Shown here piece by piece: positions 22,679-32,348 of a DNA stretch of 64,000 bases (positions are counted from its first letter, which is position 1; each line of letters starts with the position of its first letter). The notes below the pieces were generated by a model. That model worked only from the letters and a program-made list of their open reading frames with translations. It searched no databases and was not told the origin of the DNA. Position numbers and translations under genes: made by a program. Location of the stretch: positions 544,300 through 608,299 of the forward strand of contig NZ_RZNC01000002.1 of the NCBI RefSeq assembly GCF_004078655.1. The letters are read 5' to 3'. The DNA is from Labedella populi (GTDB taxonomy: Bacteria; Actinomycetota; Actinomycetes; Actinomycetales; Microbacteriaceae).

Positions 22679-24142
22679 CGGGGTGCTGCGTCGCCGCGTC
22701 CGGTTGCGTCGCCGCGGAGCACTGTTCCCGTCGTGGTGCTGCCGTCCACCGCCGTCATGAGTGCCGGTGGACGAGGCTCCTTCCGCAGCGGTACCGTCGT
22801 CAACCGAGACCGAGCCGGAGCGAGAGCGGGCGCCCTCGCTCCGGCGCTCGCCGCCGGCGGTGTCGGACCCGCCGCGGGAGCGCTGGCCGCGCCCCCCGCG
22901 CGGCGAGCGCTCGCCCGAGCCGCCGCTCGTGGCCGCACGCGGAGCGGCCGAGGGGGACGACCCGGGAAGTCGCCCCTTCGTCCCCGCCGGAATGTCGAGG
23001 TCCTCGAAGAGGTGGGGGGACGAGGAGTAGGTCTCCGTCGGCTCCGGTTGGCCGAAGTCGAGGGCGCGGTTGATGAGCGCCCACTTGTGAAGGTCGTCCC
23101 AATCGACGAAGGTCACGGCGATGCCCGTCTTGCCGGCCCGACCCGTCCGGCCCACGCGGTGGAGGTAGGTCTTCTCGTCCTCGGGGATCGTGTGGTTGAT
23201 GACATGCGTCACATCGTCGACGTCGATGCCGCGGGCGGCGACGTCGGTGGCGATCAGGACGTCCTTCTTCCCGGCCTTGAACGCGGCCATGGCTCGCTCA
23301 CGCTGCTCCTGACCGAGGTCGCCGTGAACGGCGGCCGCGTTGAAACCGCGGTCGTTGAGCTCCTCCACGAGCTTGGCCGCCGCACGCTTCGTGCGGGTGA
23401 AGATGACGGTCTTGCCGCGGCCCTCGGCCTGCAGGATGCGCGCGATGACCTCGTCCTTGTCGAGGGAGTGGGCCCGATAGATGAGGTGCTTGATGTTGGC
23501 CTGGGTGAGGCCCTCGTCCGGGTCCGAGGCGCGGATGTGGATCGGCTTGTTCATGAACCGTCGCGCGAGGGCGACGATCGGCCCCGGCATCGTGGCGGAG
23601 AACAGCATCGTGTGCCGCTCGGGCGGTGTCTTGGAGAAGAGCTTCTCGATGTCCGCGAGGAATCCGAGATCGAGCATCTTGTCGGCCTCGTCGAGGACCA
23701 TCTCCTGGATCTGCGAGAAGTCCAGCAACCGCTGGTTGTTGAGGTCGATCAGTCGGCCGGGCGTTCCGACGACGAGCTGCGCCCCCGCCTTGATCTGCTC
23801 GATCTGGCCTTCGTACGCCTTGCCGCCGTAGATCGAGACGATCTTCGTGCCGCGGTTCGCGGCGGCGACCTCGAGGTCCTCCGTCACCTGGACGCAGAGT
23901 TCCCGGGTGGGGACGACGACGAGCGCCTTCACCCCCGGCTCAGGGTTCGCGCCGAGGCGCTGCAGGATCGGGAGCCCGAAACCGAACGTCTTGCCCGTGC
24001 CGGTCTTGGCCTGGCCGATGATGTCCTGTCCGCTGAGCCCCAGGGGGATCGTCTGCTCCTGGATGGGGAAGGGGGAGAGAATGTTCTTTGCTGCGAGGGC
24101 GTCGACCATGTCCTGGTCGACCCCGAGATCACGGAAATCCAC
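22667..24142 (-). CDS. DEAD-box ATP-dependent RNA helicase
   Basis: 491 residues. All SF2 motifs are present: Q motif 'PFPIQEQTIPL', Walker A 'AKTGTGKTF', 'PTRELCVQ', 'TPGRLID', the DEAD box in 'MVLDEADKML', 'SATMPG', 'VIFTRTKRAA', 'DVAARGIDVDD' and 'HRVGRTGRAG'. The C-terminal 110 residues are disordered and rich in Arg, Gly and Ser, as in actinobacterial RhlE/CsdA-like proteins, for non-specific RNA binding. Roles in ribosome assembly or cold-shock RNA remodelling are plausible. The GTG start is the only one downstream of an in-frame TGA 18 bases upstream. The stop codon lies in a tandem repeat. Confidence 0.95.
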   Translation of the reverse strand: MDFRDLGVDQDMVDALAAKNILSPFPIQEQTIPLGLSGQDIIGQAKTGTGKTFGFGLPILQRLGANPEPGVKALVVVPTRELCVQVTEDLEVAAANRGTKIVSIYGGKAYEGQIEQIKAGAQLVVGTPGRLIDLNNQRLLDFSQIQEMVLDEADKMLDLGFLADIEKLFSKTPPERHTMLFSATMPGPIVALARRFMNKPIHIRASDPDEGLTQANIKHLIYRAHSLDKDEVIARILQAEGRGKTVIFTRTKRAAAKLVEELNDRGFNAAAVHGDLGQEQRERAMAAFKAGKKDVLIATDVAARGIDVDDVTHVINHTIPEDEKTYLHRVGRTGRAGKTGIAVTFVDWDDLHKWALINRALDFGQPEPTETYSSSPHLFEDLDIPAGTKGRLPGSSPSAAPRAATSGGSGERSPRGGRGQRSRGGSDTAGGERRSEGARSRSGSVSVDDGTAAEGASSTGTHDGGGRQHHDGNSAPRRRNRTRRRSTPPSA

Positions 24143-24321
24143 GTTTTCGTTTGCCTGTCAGTGCGCGAGTTCGGTCTACGCCGATCTCTGTTAACGTCTG
24201 CGGCGTAGGTCCCGATCCGATGTCGGGAATCCCTCCAGACTATCGGACGCGATCGACGGCCGCCGGAAGAGCAGCGGGCGCGCCCTCGCCGCATCCGCCA
24301 CGGCGGGCCGGACTCATCGGC

Positions 24322-24327
24322 TAAAGT
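24322..24327 (+). promoter_or_regulatory. -10 element (TAAAGT), leaderless, ferritin-like gene
   Basis: TAAAGT, six bases, then GTG at 24334. It is at the end of a 191-base divergent gap in which nothing else was recognised. Confidence 0.5.
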
Positions 24328-24333
24328 TGCCTG

Positions 24334-25044
24334 GTGACATCCTGGTTCGGCCGACGCGGTCCTCGGAGGGAGACCCCGCGGCTACGTCCTCGAGGGTCCG
24401 GCCGCTCCGTGACTCGTGTGGAGTTCACGGATCTCCACCCCGATCCCGACAGCTATCTGGGGCGAGCTGCCCGCATCCAACTGGGCCATGTCGAGACCCT
24501 CGGTTCCCTCGTCGGCGCCTTCGAGCGCTTCGACGACAAGGAGCGCCTCTCCACGGCGGCCGGTTTCGCGCTCAGCAAGCATCAGGCGGTCGTCGCCGAG
24601 ATCGAACGTCGAGACGGTGACGCGTCCACAGCGATGGCCGCGGTGGCGCCGTCCATCGACCACTTCCGTCGGATCACCCGCGGTGACGGGCCGCTCGAGT
24701 CCCTGCTGTCGTTCCACGTCACGTCCGGGTTGCTCGACGACCTCTTCATCGGGCTGGCCGCGAGCCTCCCGTCGGACCTCGGCCCGCGCGTCGGAACGCT
24801 CCTCGGCGCCGAGGCCGGGACGTCCGGAATCGTCGACATACTCGAGCGCGAGATCTCCGTGGACCGACGTACGGCGTCGTTCCTCGCGATGTGGGGTCGA
24901 CGCCTCGTCGGCGACACTCTCCTCCTCGCTCGCGAGGTCGTCGACGGCGGGGGCCACCAGCACGGTGACGACGTCGAGCCCGTTTTCACGGAGCTCATCG
25001 CCTCGCACACCCGCCGGATGGACGCGCTCGGACTCACAGCCTGA
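24334..25044 (+). CDS. Ferritin-like fold protein (MiaE-like)
   Basis: 236 residues with a mostly helical domain after a basic 30-residue N-terminus. Conserved actinobacterial proteins of this type are classed as ferritin-like, related to the tRNA hydroxylase MiaE. Candidate helices include 'LGHVETLGSLVGAFERFDD' and 'FALSKHQAVVAEIERR'. Acidic and histidine residues that could bind a di-iron centre are present (for example 'SKHQAVVAEIE', 'LSFHVTSGLLDD'), but I cannot confirm a full EXXH set. The GTG start is supported by a leaderless -10 element. Confidence 0.7.
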   Translation: MTSWFGRRGPRRETPRLRPRGSGRSVTRVEFTDLHPDPDSYLGRAARIQLGHVETLGSLVGAFERFDDKERLSTAAGFALSKHQAVVAEIERRDGDASTAMAAVAPSIDHFRRITRGDGPLESLLSFHVTSGLLDDLFIGLAASLPSDLGPRVGTLLGAEAGTSGIVDILEREISVDRRTASFLAMWGRRLVGDTLLLAREVVDGGGHQHGDDVEPVFTELIASHTRRMDALGLTA

Positions 25045-25072
25045 ACACGCGCCCGCGGTCGGGCCGCGGCCG

Positions 25073-25360
25073 TCAGCCGCCGAGTCGGACGAGCATCGCG
25101 TCGTCGGACTCGGAGCGCACGCGGCCGAGGACGATCGCGAGCACGGTCGCGATGACGGCCGCGAGCACGAGAGTGACCGCCCAGATCCAGCCGCCGTCCC
25201 ATGGCCAGCCGAGCACGGTCAGCCCGAGCCAGACGACGGCCGACACGACGACCCCGATCGCGGGGACGAGCAGAACGCCGCGCTCACGACGCCACGGTGC
25301 GGCGTAGTGCGCGCCCAAGCCGATGATCGCACCGCCGAGGGTGACGAAGAGCAGCTCCAC
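25073..25360 (-). CDS. Small three-helix membrane protein
   Basis: 95 residues with three hydrophobic segments (about residues 3-19, 30-50 and 59-79) and a short polar C-terminus. No family recognised beyond conserved actinobacterial hypothetical proteins. The GTG start lies three bases after the DUF3107 stop, so the pair is probably co-translated. Confidence 0.65.
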   Translation of the reverse strand: MELLFVTLGGAIIGLGAHYAAPWRRERGVLLVPAIGVVVSAVVWLGLTVLGWPWDGGWIWAVTLVLAAVIATVLAIVLGRVRSESDDAMLVRLGG

Positions 25361-25363
25361 GGG

Positions 25364-25588
25364 TCAGGCGACGAAGCCGACGCGGCGCTGGTCTTCCGAA
25401 CCCACCTCGACGTACGCGAGCCCGGCCGTCGGGATGATGAACAGGCTTCCCTTGGAGTCCGTCAGGCTGAAGTAGGAGCTCTTGTCGTCGAGTGCTGCCT
25501 GGATCGTCTTGCGGACGTCCGAGATGGACTCCGACGACTCGAAGCTCACTTCGCGGGGACTGTTCGCGATTCCGATACGGATTTCCAC
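25364..25588 (-). CDS. DUF3107 family protein
   Basis: 74-residue actinobacterial protein of unknown function, recognised by 'MEIRIGIANSPREVSFES' and the terminal 'GRRVGFVA'-type ending (here 'DQRRVGFVA'). It looks like a compact soluble fold of beta strands with one helix ('ISDVRKTIQAAL'). The GTG start has GAAAGG upstream. DUF3107 genes commonly neighbour the ferritin-like and adnAB/uvrD genes, as here. Confidence 0.92.
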   Translation of the reverse strand: MEIRIGIANSPREVSFESSESISDVRKTIQAALDDKSSYFSLTDSKGSLFIIPTAGLAYVEVGSEDQRRVGFVA

Positions 25589-25725
25589 GGGGATGCCTTT
25601 CGATTGCCTGGATTACGACTCTACGACACCCTCCGCCGGCCCGCGCCGCGCATGGACTCGCCGTGAGCGAACAGTCGGGCCGAGGCTTGCCGCGCGGGCG
25701 ACGAGGCGATGTCGGTGGGCCGGGC

Positions 25726-25731
25726 TAGCGT
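25726..25731 (+). promoter_or_regulatory. -10 element (TAGCGT), leaderless, adnAB operon
   Basis: TAGCGT, six bases, then GTG at 25738, in the 149-base divergent gap between DUF3107 and adnA. Confidence 0.5.
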
Positions 25732-25737
25732 GATGGC

Positions 25738-28700
25738 GTGACTCCCGAGACCTCCGCGACCGAGACCGACTCCGGCCAGAAGAGCGCTCCCGACGTCCCT
25801 GTCGACGCGGGGGTCGTCGCGAGTGTCGGCGCCGATATTGACGCCGCTGCACGCATCGGTGCGCCGCTCCCGGAATCGGCACACGGGGGTGTGGCGACGG
25901 GCGGTGTCGACTCGCCCGTCGTGGTCCTCGATGAGGATCAGCGCCGCGTGGTGGCGGCCCCGCCGCGTGGGCACCTGGCGGTCCTCGGCGCACCCGGAAC
26001 GGGCAAGACCACCGTGATCGTGGAGCTCGTCGCCGATCGCGTGCTCCGCTCCGGGTACGCGACCGACGAGATCCTCGTCCTCGCGGCCGACCGGCGGGCG
26101 GCGACGAGACTGCGCGACGTCCTGGCCGTGCGGGTGGGGATCCCCACGGCCGGCCCGCTCGCGCGGGCGCTCACGTCATTCGCGTTCGGGATCGTCGTCT
26201 CGGGCAACGCGGCGGACGGGCTCCCCGCGCCGCGCCTGCTCACGGGAGGCGAGCAAGACGCCATCATCGCCGACCTCCTCGTCGGCGACGACGAGGACGG
26301 TCGGAGCGGCGACTGGCCGGCGCACCTCGACGCCGACGTGCGGTGTCTCCCCGGCTTCCGCGGCGAGCTCCGCGAACTCATGGCCCGTGCGGTCGAGGCC
26401 CATGTCTCATCGGAGCGACTGACGGGGCTCGGCGACCTCCGCATGCGGCCGGAATGGCGAGCCGCCGGACGGTTCATCGGCCAGTACCACGACGTGGTGG
26501 ACGCGTTCCGCGACCAGTTCTACGACTCGACCGAGCTCGTGCACCGCGCCACGGAGATCGTCGATTCCGCGGGACCGGACGGCACGGGGCTCGGCCCGTT
26601 CGCGCGGCTCAAGACCCTCGTCGTCGACGACGCAGAGGAATTGAGCGTGGCGGGTTCCGAACTGCTCGCGGCTCTTGCACGACGGGGAGTGGGGATCGTC
26701 GTGGCCGGAGACCCGGACGTCGCGGCCGGAGGGTTCCGCGGTGCGAGTCCCGATGTCGTCACCCGCTTGCCCAACGTGCTCGACGAGCCGGCGGCGAGCG
26801 TCGTGCTCGGCACGTCGTACCGTGGCTCGCGACAACTCGCCGACGTCTACGAGCGGGTCGTCGCGCGCGTCGGCACGGCGGGGGCCGGAACGCAGCGGCG
26901 GGTACGCAGGCCGACTCGGTCGGTGGAGGACTCGGTCCTCGTGACGACACCCTCGAGCGTGGCCGAGCAGGTCGCCATCATTGCTCGTGAGTTGCGTGAG
27001 AGACACGTGTTCGGCCGGGTCCCCTGGCACGACATGGCCGTCGTCGTGCGGAGCAGGTCGCAGATCGCGGCGCTCGAACGGGGCCTCGCAGGACTCGAGG
27101 TGCCGACGCGTGTGCTGGCGGGCGGCACCGCCTTACGTGACGAACCATCGGTCCGGGCCTTCGTGCTCGCCGCCCGCATCGCCCTCGGCGTGTGTGTCCT
27201 CGACGACGAGGCCGCCGGTGAACTCCTCACGAGTGTTCTCGGTGGATTCGACCGAGTCGAACTCCGGCGGTTGCGGGCTGCGCTCCGCCAGCGGGAGGCC
27301 GATGCCGGCGGCTCACGATCCGCTGCCGAACTCCTCGTCGAGGCGATGCAGCTCCCGGGGTCGCTGGCCGAGCTCGACACCCGTCACGGCCGCAAGGCGC
27401 AGTCGGTCGCCGACAACCTCCGCCGAGCGGCCGGCGCCGCTGAGCGGGGCGCAACGGCCGAGGAGCTGTTCTGGAGCCTGTGGGAGGGCACCCGCTTGGA
27501 ACGCTCTCTCGTGGAGCAGTCGCGGGGGACGGGACTGGCCGCCGACGAGGCCAATCGGACCCTCGACGCGATTGTGGCGCTCTTCGCCGCCGCCCGTCGA
27601 GCCGTCGAACGCTCGCCGGGCGAGAGTCCCGCGCATTTCCTCGATCAGATCACCGAGTCCGACCTGCCGGAGGACACGCTCGCCCCACGAGCGGCCGGGT
27701 CCGCCGTGGTCATCACCACCCCGGTGGGCACGGTCGATCGTGACTTCGACACGGTCGTCGTCTGCGGACTCCAGGAGCACGGTTGGCCGAACATGCGGCA
27801 GCGTGGGACCCTTCTCGGGAGCGGCGACCTGGCGGATGCCGCCGCGGGGATCGAGCCGACCCCCTCGGATGCGCGAGCCCTCGTGCTGCACGACGAGCTT
27901 CGGCTGCTCGCGCGCACCGTGTCGCGGGCTCGCGAACGGCTCGTCGTGAGCGCGGTGGCCGGTGAAGACGCGTCGCCGAGCCCGTTCCTTCCCCTGTTCC
28001 CTCCTCCCACCGACGGGCTCGCCGAGCGTCACCCCCTCTCCTTGCGCGGACTCACCGGTCGGCTGCGGCGTGATCTCACGGTCGCCCTCGAGCGCGGCGA
28101 GCACGCGGTCGCCGAACGGGCGGCCGTCTCCCTCGCCCGGCTCGCCGAGAACGGCGTGGAGGGGGCATCCCCCGACGACTGGTCCGGTCTCCTCGACCTG
28201 TCGACCGACGCCCCGCTGGTGTCGAGAGACGAGACGGTACGCGTGTCGCCCTCGCGGGTCGAGGCCTTCCGGACCTGCGGGCTGCACTGGCTCATCGACG
28301 AGCTGGGGGGCTCCAACTCGACGGTCGCGTCCGGACTCGGCACGATCCTGCACGAGGTCGCGGAGACCCTCGAGAGCGCGGACGCCGACGAGATCTGGGC
28401 GGCGATGTCGACCCGCTGGAACGAGTTGCCGTTCGAGGCGGGTTGGCAAGCGCGCCTCGAAGAGGTGAAGGGCGCGGATCTCGCCCGCCGATTGGGGCTG
28501 TACGTCGCGAGTCGCGAAGCCCGGGGAGCCGCCGTCATCGGCAAGGAGGTCGCCTTCGAACTCCCGATTCCGCTCGTCGCCGAGGGCGGATCCGATGGTC
28601 CGCTCGACGGCGCCACGCGCCCCGGGGGAGAACACCCGACGCTCGCCGTGCTCCGCGGCACGATCGACCGCGTCGAACTCCTCGCGGACGGCTCGATCGA

Positions 28701-29061
28701 CATCGTCGATCTCAAGACGGGGAAGAGCGAAGCGAAGACGAACGCCGGCGTCGTCGACAACCCGCAACTGGGCGCGTATCAGCTCGCGTTCTCCGAGGGT
28801 GCGGTGCCCGGCACCGAGGGGCGCGAGGGCGCAGGTGCGAAGCTCGTCGTGCTCGCCGGGACGGCGAAGACCAAGCCGTTCTACGAACCACGACAGGCTC
28901 CCTTCACGGCCGAGCAGGCGGCGGCGTTCCGGGAGGAGATCGCCCGGACGGCTCTCGAGATGGCGGGGGCGGAATTCCCCGCGCATGTGTCGTCGCACTG
29001 CCTCGAGCCGTTCTCGTTCGGCCGATGCCGCATCCATGTCGTCAAGGCGGTGACCTCGTGA
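25738..29061 (+). CDS. adnA: AdnA-like helicase-nuclease subunit
   Basis: 1107 residues: an SF1A (UvrD-like) motor and a C-terminal RecB-type nuclease, which together with AdnB form the actinobacterial DNA end-resection machine. Walker A is intact ('GAPGTGKTT', residues 84-92) after a 60-residue low-complexity leader. Motif II is degenerate, 'VVDDAEEL' instead of DEXXD, consistent with AdnA being the weaker motor in mycobacteria. The nuclease signature is complete: 'RGTIDRVELL', 'IDIVDLKTGKSEAK' and 'NPQLGAYQLAF'. The order adnA-adnB matches mycobacteria. The stop overlaps the adnB GTG (GTGA), in line with a fixed subunit ratio. Confidence 0.9.
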   Translation: MTPETSATETDSGQKSAPDVPVDAGVVASVGADIDAAARIGAPLPESAHGGVATGGVDSPVVVLDEDQRRVVAAPPRGHLAVLGAPGTGKTTVIVELVADRVLRSGYATDEILVLAADRRAATRLRDVLAVRVGIPTAGPLARALTSFAFGIVVSGNAADGLPAPRLLTGGEQDAIIADLLVGDDEDGRSGDWPAHLDADVRCLPGFRGELRELMARAVEAHVSSERLTGLGDLRMRPEWRAAGRFIGQYHDVVDAFRDQFYDSTELVHRATEIVDSAGPDGTGLGPFARLKTLVVDDAEELSVAGSELLAALARRGVGIVVAGDPDVAAGGFRGASPDVVTRLPNVLDEPAASVVLGTSYRGSRQLADVYERVVARVGTAGAGTQRRVRRPTRSVEDSVLVTTPSSVAEQVAIIARELRERHVFGRVPWHDMAVVVRSRSQIAALERGLAGLEVPTRVLAGGTALRDEPSVRAFVLAARIALGVCVLDDEAAGELLTSVLGGFDRVELRRLRAALRQREADAGGSRSAAELLVEAMQLPGSLAELDTRHGRKAQSVADNLRRAAGAAERGATAEELFWSLWEGTRLERSLVEQSRGTGLAADEANRTLDAIVALFAAARRAVERSPGESPAHFLDQITESDLPEDTLAPRAAGSAVVITTPVGTVDRDFDTVVVCGLQEHGWPNMRQRGTLLGSGDLADAAAGIEPTPSDARALVLHDELRLLARTVSRARERLVVSAVAGEDASPSPFLPLFPPPTDGLAERHPLSLRGLTGRLRRDLTVALERGEHAVAERAAVSLARLAENGVEGASPDDWSGLLDLSTDAPLVSRDETVRVSPSRVEAFRTCGLHWLIDELGGSNSTVASGLGTILHEVAETLESADADEIWAAMSTRWNELPFEAGWQARLEEVKGADLARRLGLYVASREARGAAVIGKEVAFELPIPLVAEGGSDGPLDGATRPGGEHPTLAVLRGTIDRVELLADGSIDIVDLKTGKSEAKTNAGVVDNPQLGAYQLAFSEGAVPGTEGREGAGAKLVVLAGTAKTKPFYEPRQAPFTAEQAAAFREEIARTALEMAGAEFPAHVSSHCLEPFSFGRCRIHVVKAVTS

Positions 29062-32000
29062 CGCCCGCTCGGATCGCCGCCGTCTCGATCGCAGAACTGC
29101 TCGGGCTGCCCTCACCGACGTCGGAGCAGGTTGCGGTCATCGAGTCGCCGTCCGCGCCCTCGTTGGTCGTCGCCGGCGCGGGCAGCGGCAAGACCGAGAC
29201 GATGGCGAACCGCGCGGTCTGGCTCGTCGCCAATGGTGAAGCGGCGCCGTCCGAGATCCTCGGGCTCACCTTCACCCGGAAGGCCGCCGGAGAACTCGCG
29301 GAGCGTGTGCAGCGCAGGCTGCAGGACGGGCTCACGGCCGGTGTCGTCGACGTGAGCGCGGATGACGTGTTCGACCGCCCCACCGTGGCGACCTACAACT
29401 CCTTCGCCGACGGATTGTTCCGGGAGAACGCGCTGCTCGTCGGCCGTGACCCGGAATCGGCGCTGCTCAATGACGCCGCGGCGTGGCGGCTCGCCCGGCG
29501 CGTCGTCGTCGAGCACGGTGACGACCGACTCGTCGGGATCGGCAAGTCGATCGACGCCGTGACCGAAGCCGTCGTCGGCCTCTCGCGGGCCCTCGCCGAC
29601 AACATCGCCGAGGGCGACGACGTCCGGCGGCTCGTCGAGCAGTTCCGGCTGCTCGAGGACCTCCCGTACGGCGGGTCGAAGAGAACGCCGTACGCCAAGG
29701 TCCTCGAAGCGGTCCAGACCGTCGGCTCTCTCGATCCGCTCACGGACCTCGCCGAGCGCTTCGCCGAGGAGAAGCGACGTCGAGGGCTCGTCGAGTTCTC
29801 CGATCAGGTCGCCCTCGCTCTCGCGGCCTGCGAGCGCGACCCCTCGATCGTGGCGGCGACACGGCGTCGATTCCGCGCCGTGATCCTCGACGAGTACCAG
29901 GACACCTCCGTCGTGCAGACGCGGCTGCTGTCCCTCCTGTTCGCCGACCACTCGGTCATGGCCGTCGGCGATCCGCACCAGTCGATCTACGGGTGGCGAG
30001 GAGCGAGTGCCGACAATCTCTCGCGATTCTCGAACGACTTCGCTCGCTCGACCGCTGTGGAGTCGTTCACGTTGTCCACGAGCTGGCGCAATGACACCGT
30101 CATCCTCGATGCCGCGAACACCCTCGTGGAACCGCTACGCGGCGGGCAATCCGTGCCCGTGCCCGAACTCGCCGCGCGACCGGGGGTGGGCGCGGGAGCG
30201 CTCGACGTCGTCTTCGAGGAGACGATCGACGAGGAGGCGTCACGAGTGGCGGGGTGGATGGCCGATGTCGTGCGCGGCGGTCGGAATGCGGTGACGCCGC
30301 CCACCGCGGCCATCCTGTTCCGTGCCCGGCGGCACATGGACCTCTTCGCACGAGCTCTGGCCGACCGGGGAGTGCCGCACCGCATCCTCGGGCTCGGCGG
30401 TCTGTTGTCCTCGCCGGAGATCACCGACCTTGTGGCAGCGCTCCGCGTCTGTCATGACCCATCCGCGGGATCCTCCCTCATCCGGGTGCTGTCAGGCCCG
30501 CGCTGGCGCATCGGCGTCCGTGACCTGCGCGAGTTGCGGGGGCTCGCCTCATGGCTCGAGCGACGTGATGTGCGGTCGTCCCGATTGAGCGAGGAAGTGA
30601 TCGAACGGATTCGCGCGTCGGTCGCCGCGGACGGCTCGGTCTCGATCGTGGATGCGCTCGACGCATTGAGGGACATGCCGGACACGCACGTCGCGCTCTC
30701 GGGACTCAGCCCGGAGGGACTCTCGCGTCTTCGCGAGGCCGCTCACCTCTTCCGACTGTTCCGCAGCCGAGCGGGGGCTCCCGTCCTCGATTTCATCGCG
30801 CTCGTCACGTCCGGACTTCGCCTCGACCTCGAGGTCGTCGCAAACTCCTCACGATCGACGCTGCGGACGGCGAACTCCCGTCTCCACGCCTTCACCGACG
30901 AGGTGTCGTCGTTCCTGGCGAGTGAGGAGAATCCGACCCTCGGGAGCGTCCTGTCGTGGATCGAGCGCGCGGAGACGCAGGACATGATGGGTCCTCGGAC
31001 GGAACCGCCCGAGCCCGGCGAAGTCCAGCTCCTCACGATGCACGGCTCGAAAGGCCTCGAATGGGACGCCGTCGCAGTCGTCCGAATGGTCGAGCGCGAG
31101 TTTCCGGGTGAGTCGAAGGAAGGGAAGGGCTGGGTCTCCTTCGGCACGCTTCCGTACGACTTCCGCGGCGACTCCGCCGAGCTACCCGTCTTCGCCTGGC
31201 GGAAGGCCGAGACCCAGCAGGAGGTCAACGAGGCGCTCGGGCGCTTCTCGGAGGACCTCGCCGCTCGGCACGCGCTCGAGGAGCGCCGCCTCGCCTACGT
31301 CGCCCTCACGCGTGCACGCTCGCGCCTGCTGCTCAGCGGGTCGTTCTGGGGCGAGCACACGGCCCCTAGAGGGCCGGGCGTATTCCTCCGGGACCTCGAG
31401 GCCGCGGGTGTCGTCGAGCCTCTCCCTGCAGCCCCCCTCTCTGCCGAGAATCCCCTCGCCGACGAGGATGACATCCTCGTGTGGCCCGGAGATCCGCTCG
31501 GTGCGCGCCGCCGTTCGGTCGAACGCGCCGCTCATCTCGTCCGCTCGGTCGCAGAGGACGAACCGTCGGAGGAAGGCGCGACCGCCGGGGCCTATGCCGA
31601 GACGATCGACTTGCTCCTCGCCGAGAGAGCGAGCCTCGCGCGGCCCGGTCGCCGCGAGATCCCGACCCGGATCGCCGCGTCGCGGTTCAAGGATTACCTG
31701 AGCGACCCGGACGCGGTGATCTCGGCGATAGAGCGCCCCGTCCCGGAACGGCCGTACCGGCAGACACTTCTCGGCACGCTCTTCCACGCCTGGGTGGAGC
31801 GGCGCTTCTCCGCGACGGGCTCGCCGGAGGCGATCGACGCCTCGCTCGACGAGAGGGATCTCGACCTCGACCTCCTCGGCGGTCCCGGTGCTCACGGTGA
31901 GGGGGGAGACGCCGGCGGATTCGGCGGATTCGCAGGAGATCCGGGGGAGGACGCGGTCGCCCTGGCGGCGCTCCAGGAACGGTTCGAGGCATCGGAATGG

Positions 32001-32348
32001 GCCGATCTCCGGCCTATCGAGGTGGAGCGTGAGATCCACATGATGATCGCGGGACGCATCGTGGTCTGCAAGCTCGACGCCGTCTACGAGCGCGACGGCC
32101 GACGGCAGATCGTCGATTGGAAGACGGGCCGGCCGCCGCGGAACGACGCTGAGCTCGAGGAACGGCAGATCCAGTTGGCGTTGTACCGGCTCGCCTACGC
32201 GGAGTGGGCCGGGGTCGATCCCGAGGAGGTCGACGCCGTCTTCTACTACGTGACGGAGGACCGAGTGATACGCCCCGAGAGGTTCTACTCCGAGCCGGAG
32301 TTGCGGTCTCGTTGGGAGCGGGCGGTGGGATCGGCTGCGTCGAGCTGA
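29058..32348 (+). CDS. adnB: AdnB-like helicase-nuclease subunit
   Basis: 1096 residues, the active translocating motor and second nuclease of the AdnAB double-strand-break resection complex. SF1A motifs: Walker A 'GAGSGKTE' (residues 40-47), 'LTFTRKAAGEL', motif II 'ILDEYQDTSVVQ', 'GDPHQSIYGWRGA', 'TMHGSKGLEWDAV' and 'VALTRARSRLLL'. The nuclease domain at the C-terminus has 'CKLDAVYERDG', 'IVDWKTGRPP' and 'QIQLALYRLAY'. The GTG at 29058 overlaps the adnA stop. The last 64 bases overlap the 3' end of the convergent phosphotransferase gene. A Gly-rich insertion (about residues 945-975) precedes the nuclease domain. Confidence 0.93.
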   Translation: MTPARIAAVSIAELLGLPSPTSEQVAVIESPSAPSLVVAGAGSGKTETMANRAVWLVANGEAAPSEILGLTFTRKAAGELAERVQRRLQDGLTAGVVDVSADDVFDRPTVATYNSFADGLFRENALLVGRDPESALLNDAAAWRLARRVVVEHGDDRLVGIGKSIDAVTEAVVGLSRALADNIAEGDDVRRLVEQFRLLEDLPYGGSKRTPYAKVLEAVQTVGSLDPLTDLAERFAEEKRRRGLVEFSDQVALALAACERDPSIVAATRRRFRAVILDEYQDTSVVQTRLLSLLFADHSVMAVGDPHQSIYGWRGASADNLSRFSNDFARSTAVESFTLSTSWRNDTVILDAANTLVEPLRGGQSVPVPELAARPGVGAGALDVVFEETIDEEASRVAGWMADVVRGGRNAVTPPTAAILFRARRHMDLFARALADRGVPHRILGLGGLLSSPEITDLVAALRVCHDPSAGSSLIRVLSGPRWRIGVRDLRELRGLASWLERRDVRSSRLSEEVIERIRASVAADGSVSIVDALDALRDMPDTHVALSGLSPEGLSRLREAAHLFRLFRSRAGAPVLDFIALVTSGLRLDLEVVANSSRSTLRTANSRLHAFTDEVSSFLASEENPTLGSVLSWIERAETQDMMGPRTEPPEPGEVQLLTMHGSKGLEWDAVAVVRMVEREFPGESKEGKGWVSFGTLPYDFRGDSAELPVFAWRKAETQQEVNEALGRFSEDLAARHALEERRLAYVALTRARSRLLLSGSFWGEHTAPRGPGVFLRDLEAAGVVEPLPAAPLSAENPLADEDDILVWPGDPLGARRRSVERAAHLVRSVAEDEPSEEGATAGAYAETIDLLLAERASLARPGRREIPTRIAASRFKDYLSDPDAVISAIERPVPERPYRQTLLGTLFHAWVERRFSATGSPEAIDASLDERDLDLDLLGGPGAHGEGGDAGGFGGFAGDPGEDAVALAALQERFEASEWADLRPIEVEREIHMMIAGRIVVCKLDAVYERDGRRQIVDWKTGRPPRNDAELEERQIQLALYRLAYAEWAGVDPEEVDAVFYYVTEDRVIRPERFYSEPELRSRWERAVGSAASS

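Noticed and set aside
22426..23073. Coding potential across the 14-base repeat array, or a CRISPR-like array
   Set aside because: Units are 14-17 bases without unique spacers and no cas genes exist nearby. The plus-strand reading would run through both the repeats and the helicase C-terminus.
24143..24333. Possible cold-shock 5' UTR element for the DEAD-box helicase
   Set aside because: The gap is too short and GC-rich, and no conserved cold-shock box could be recognised by eye.
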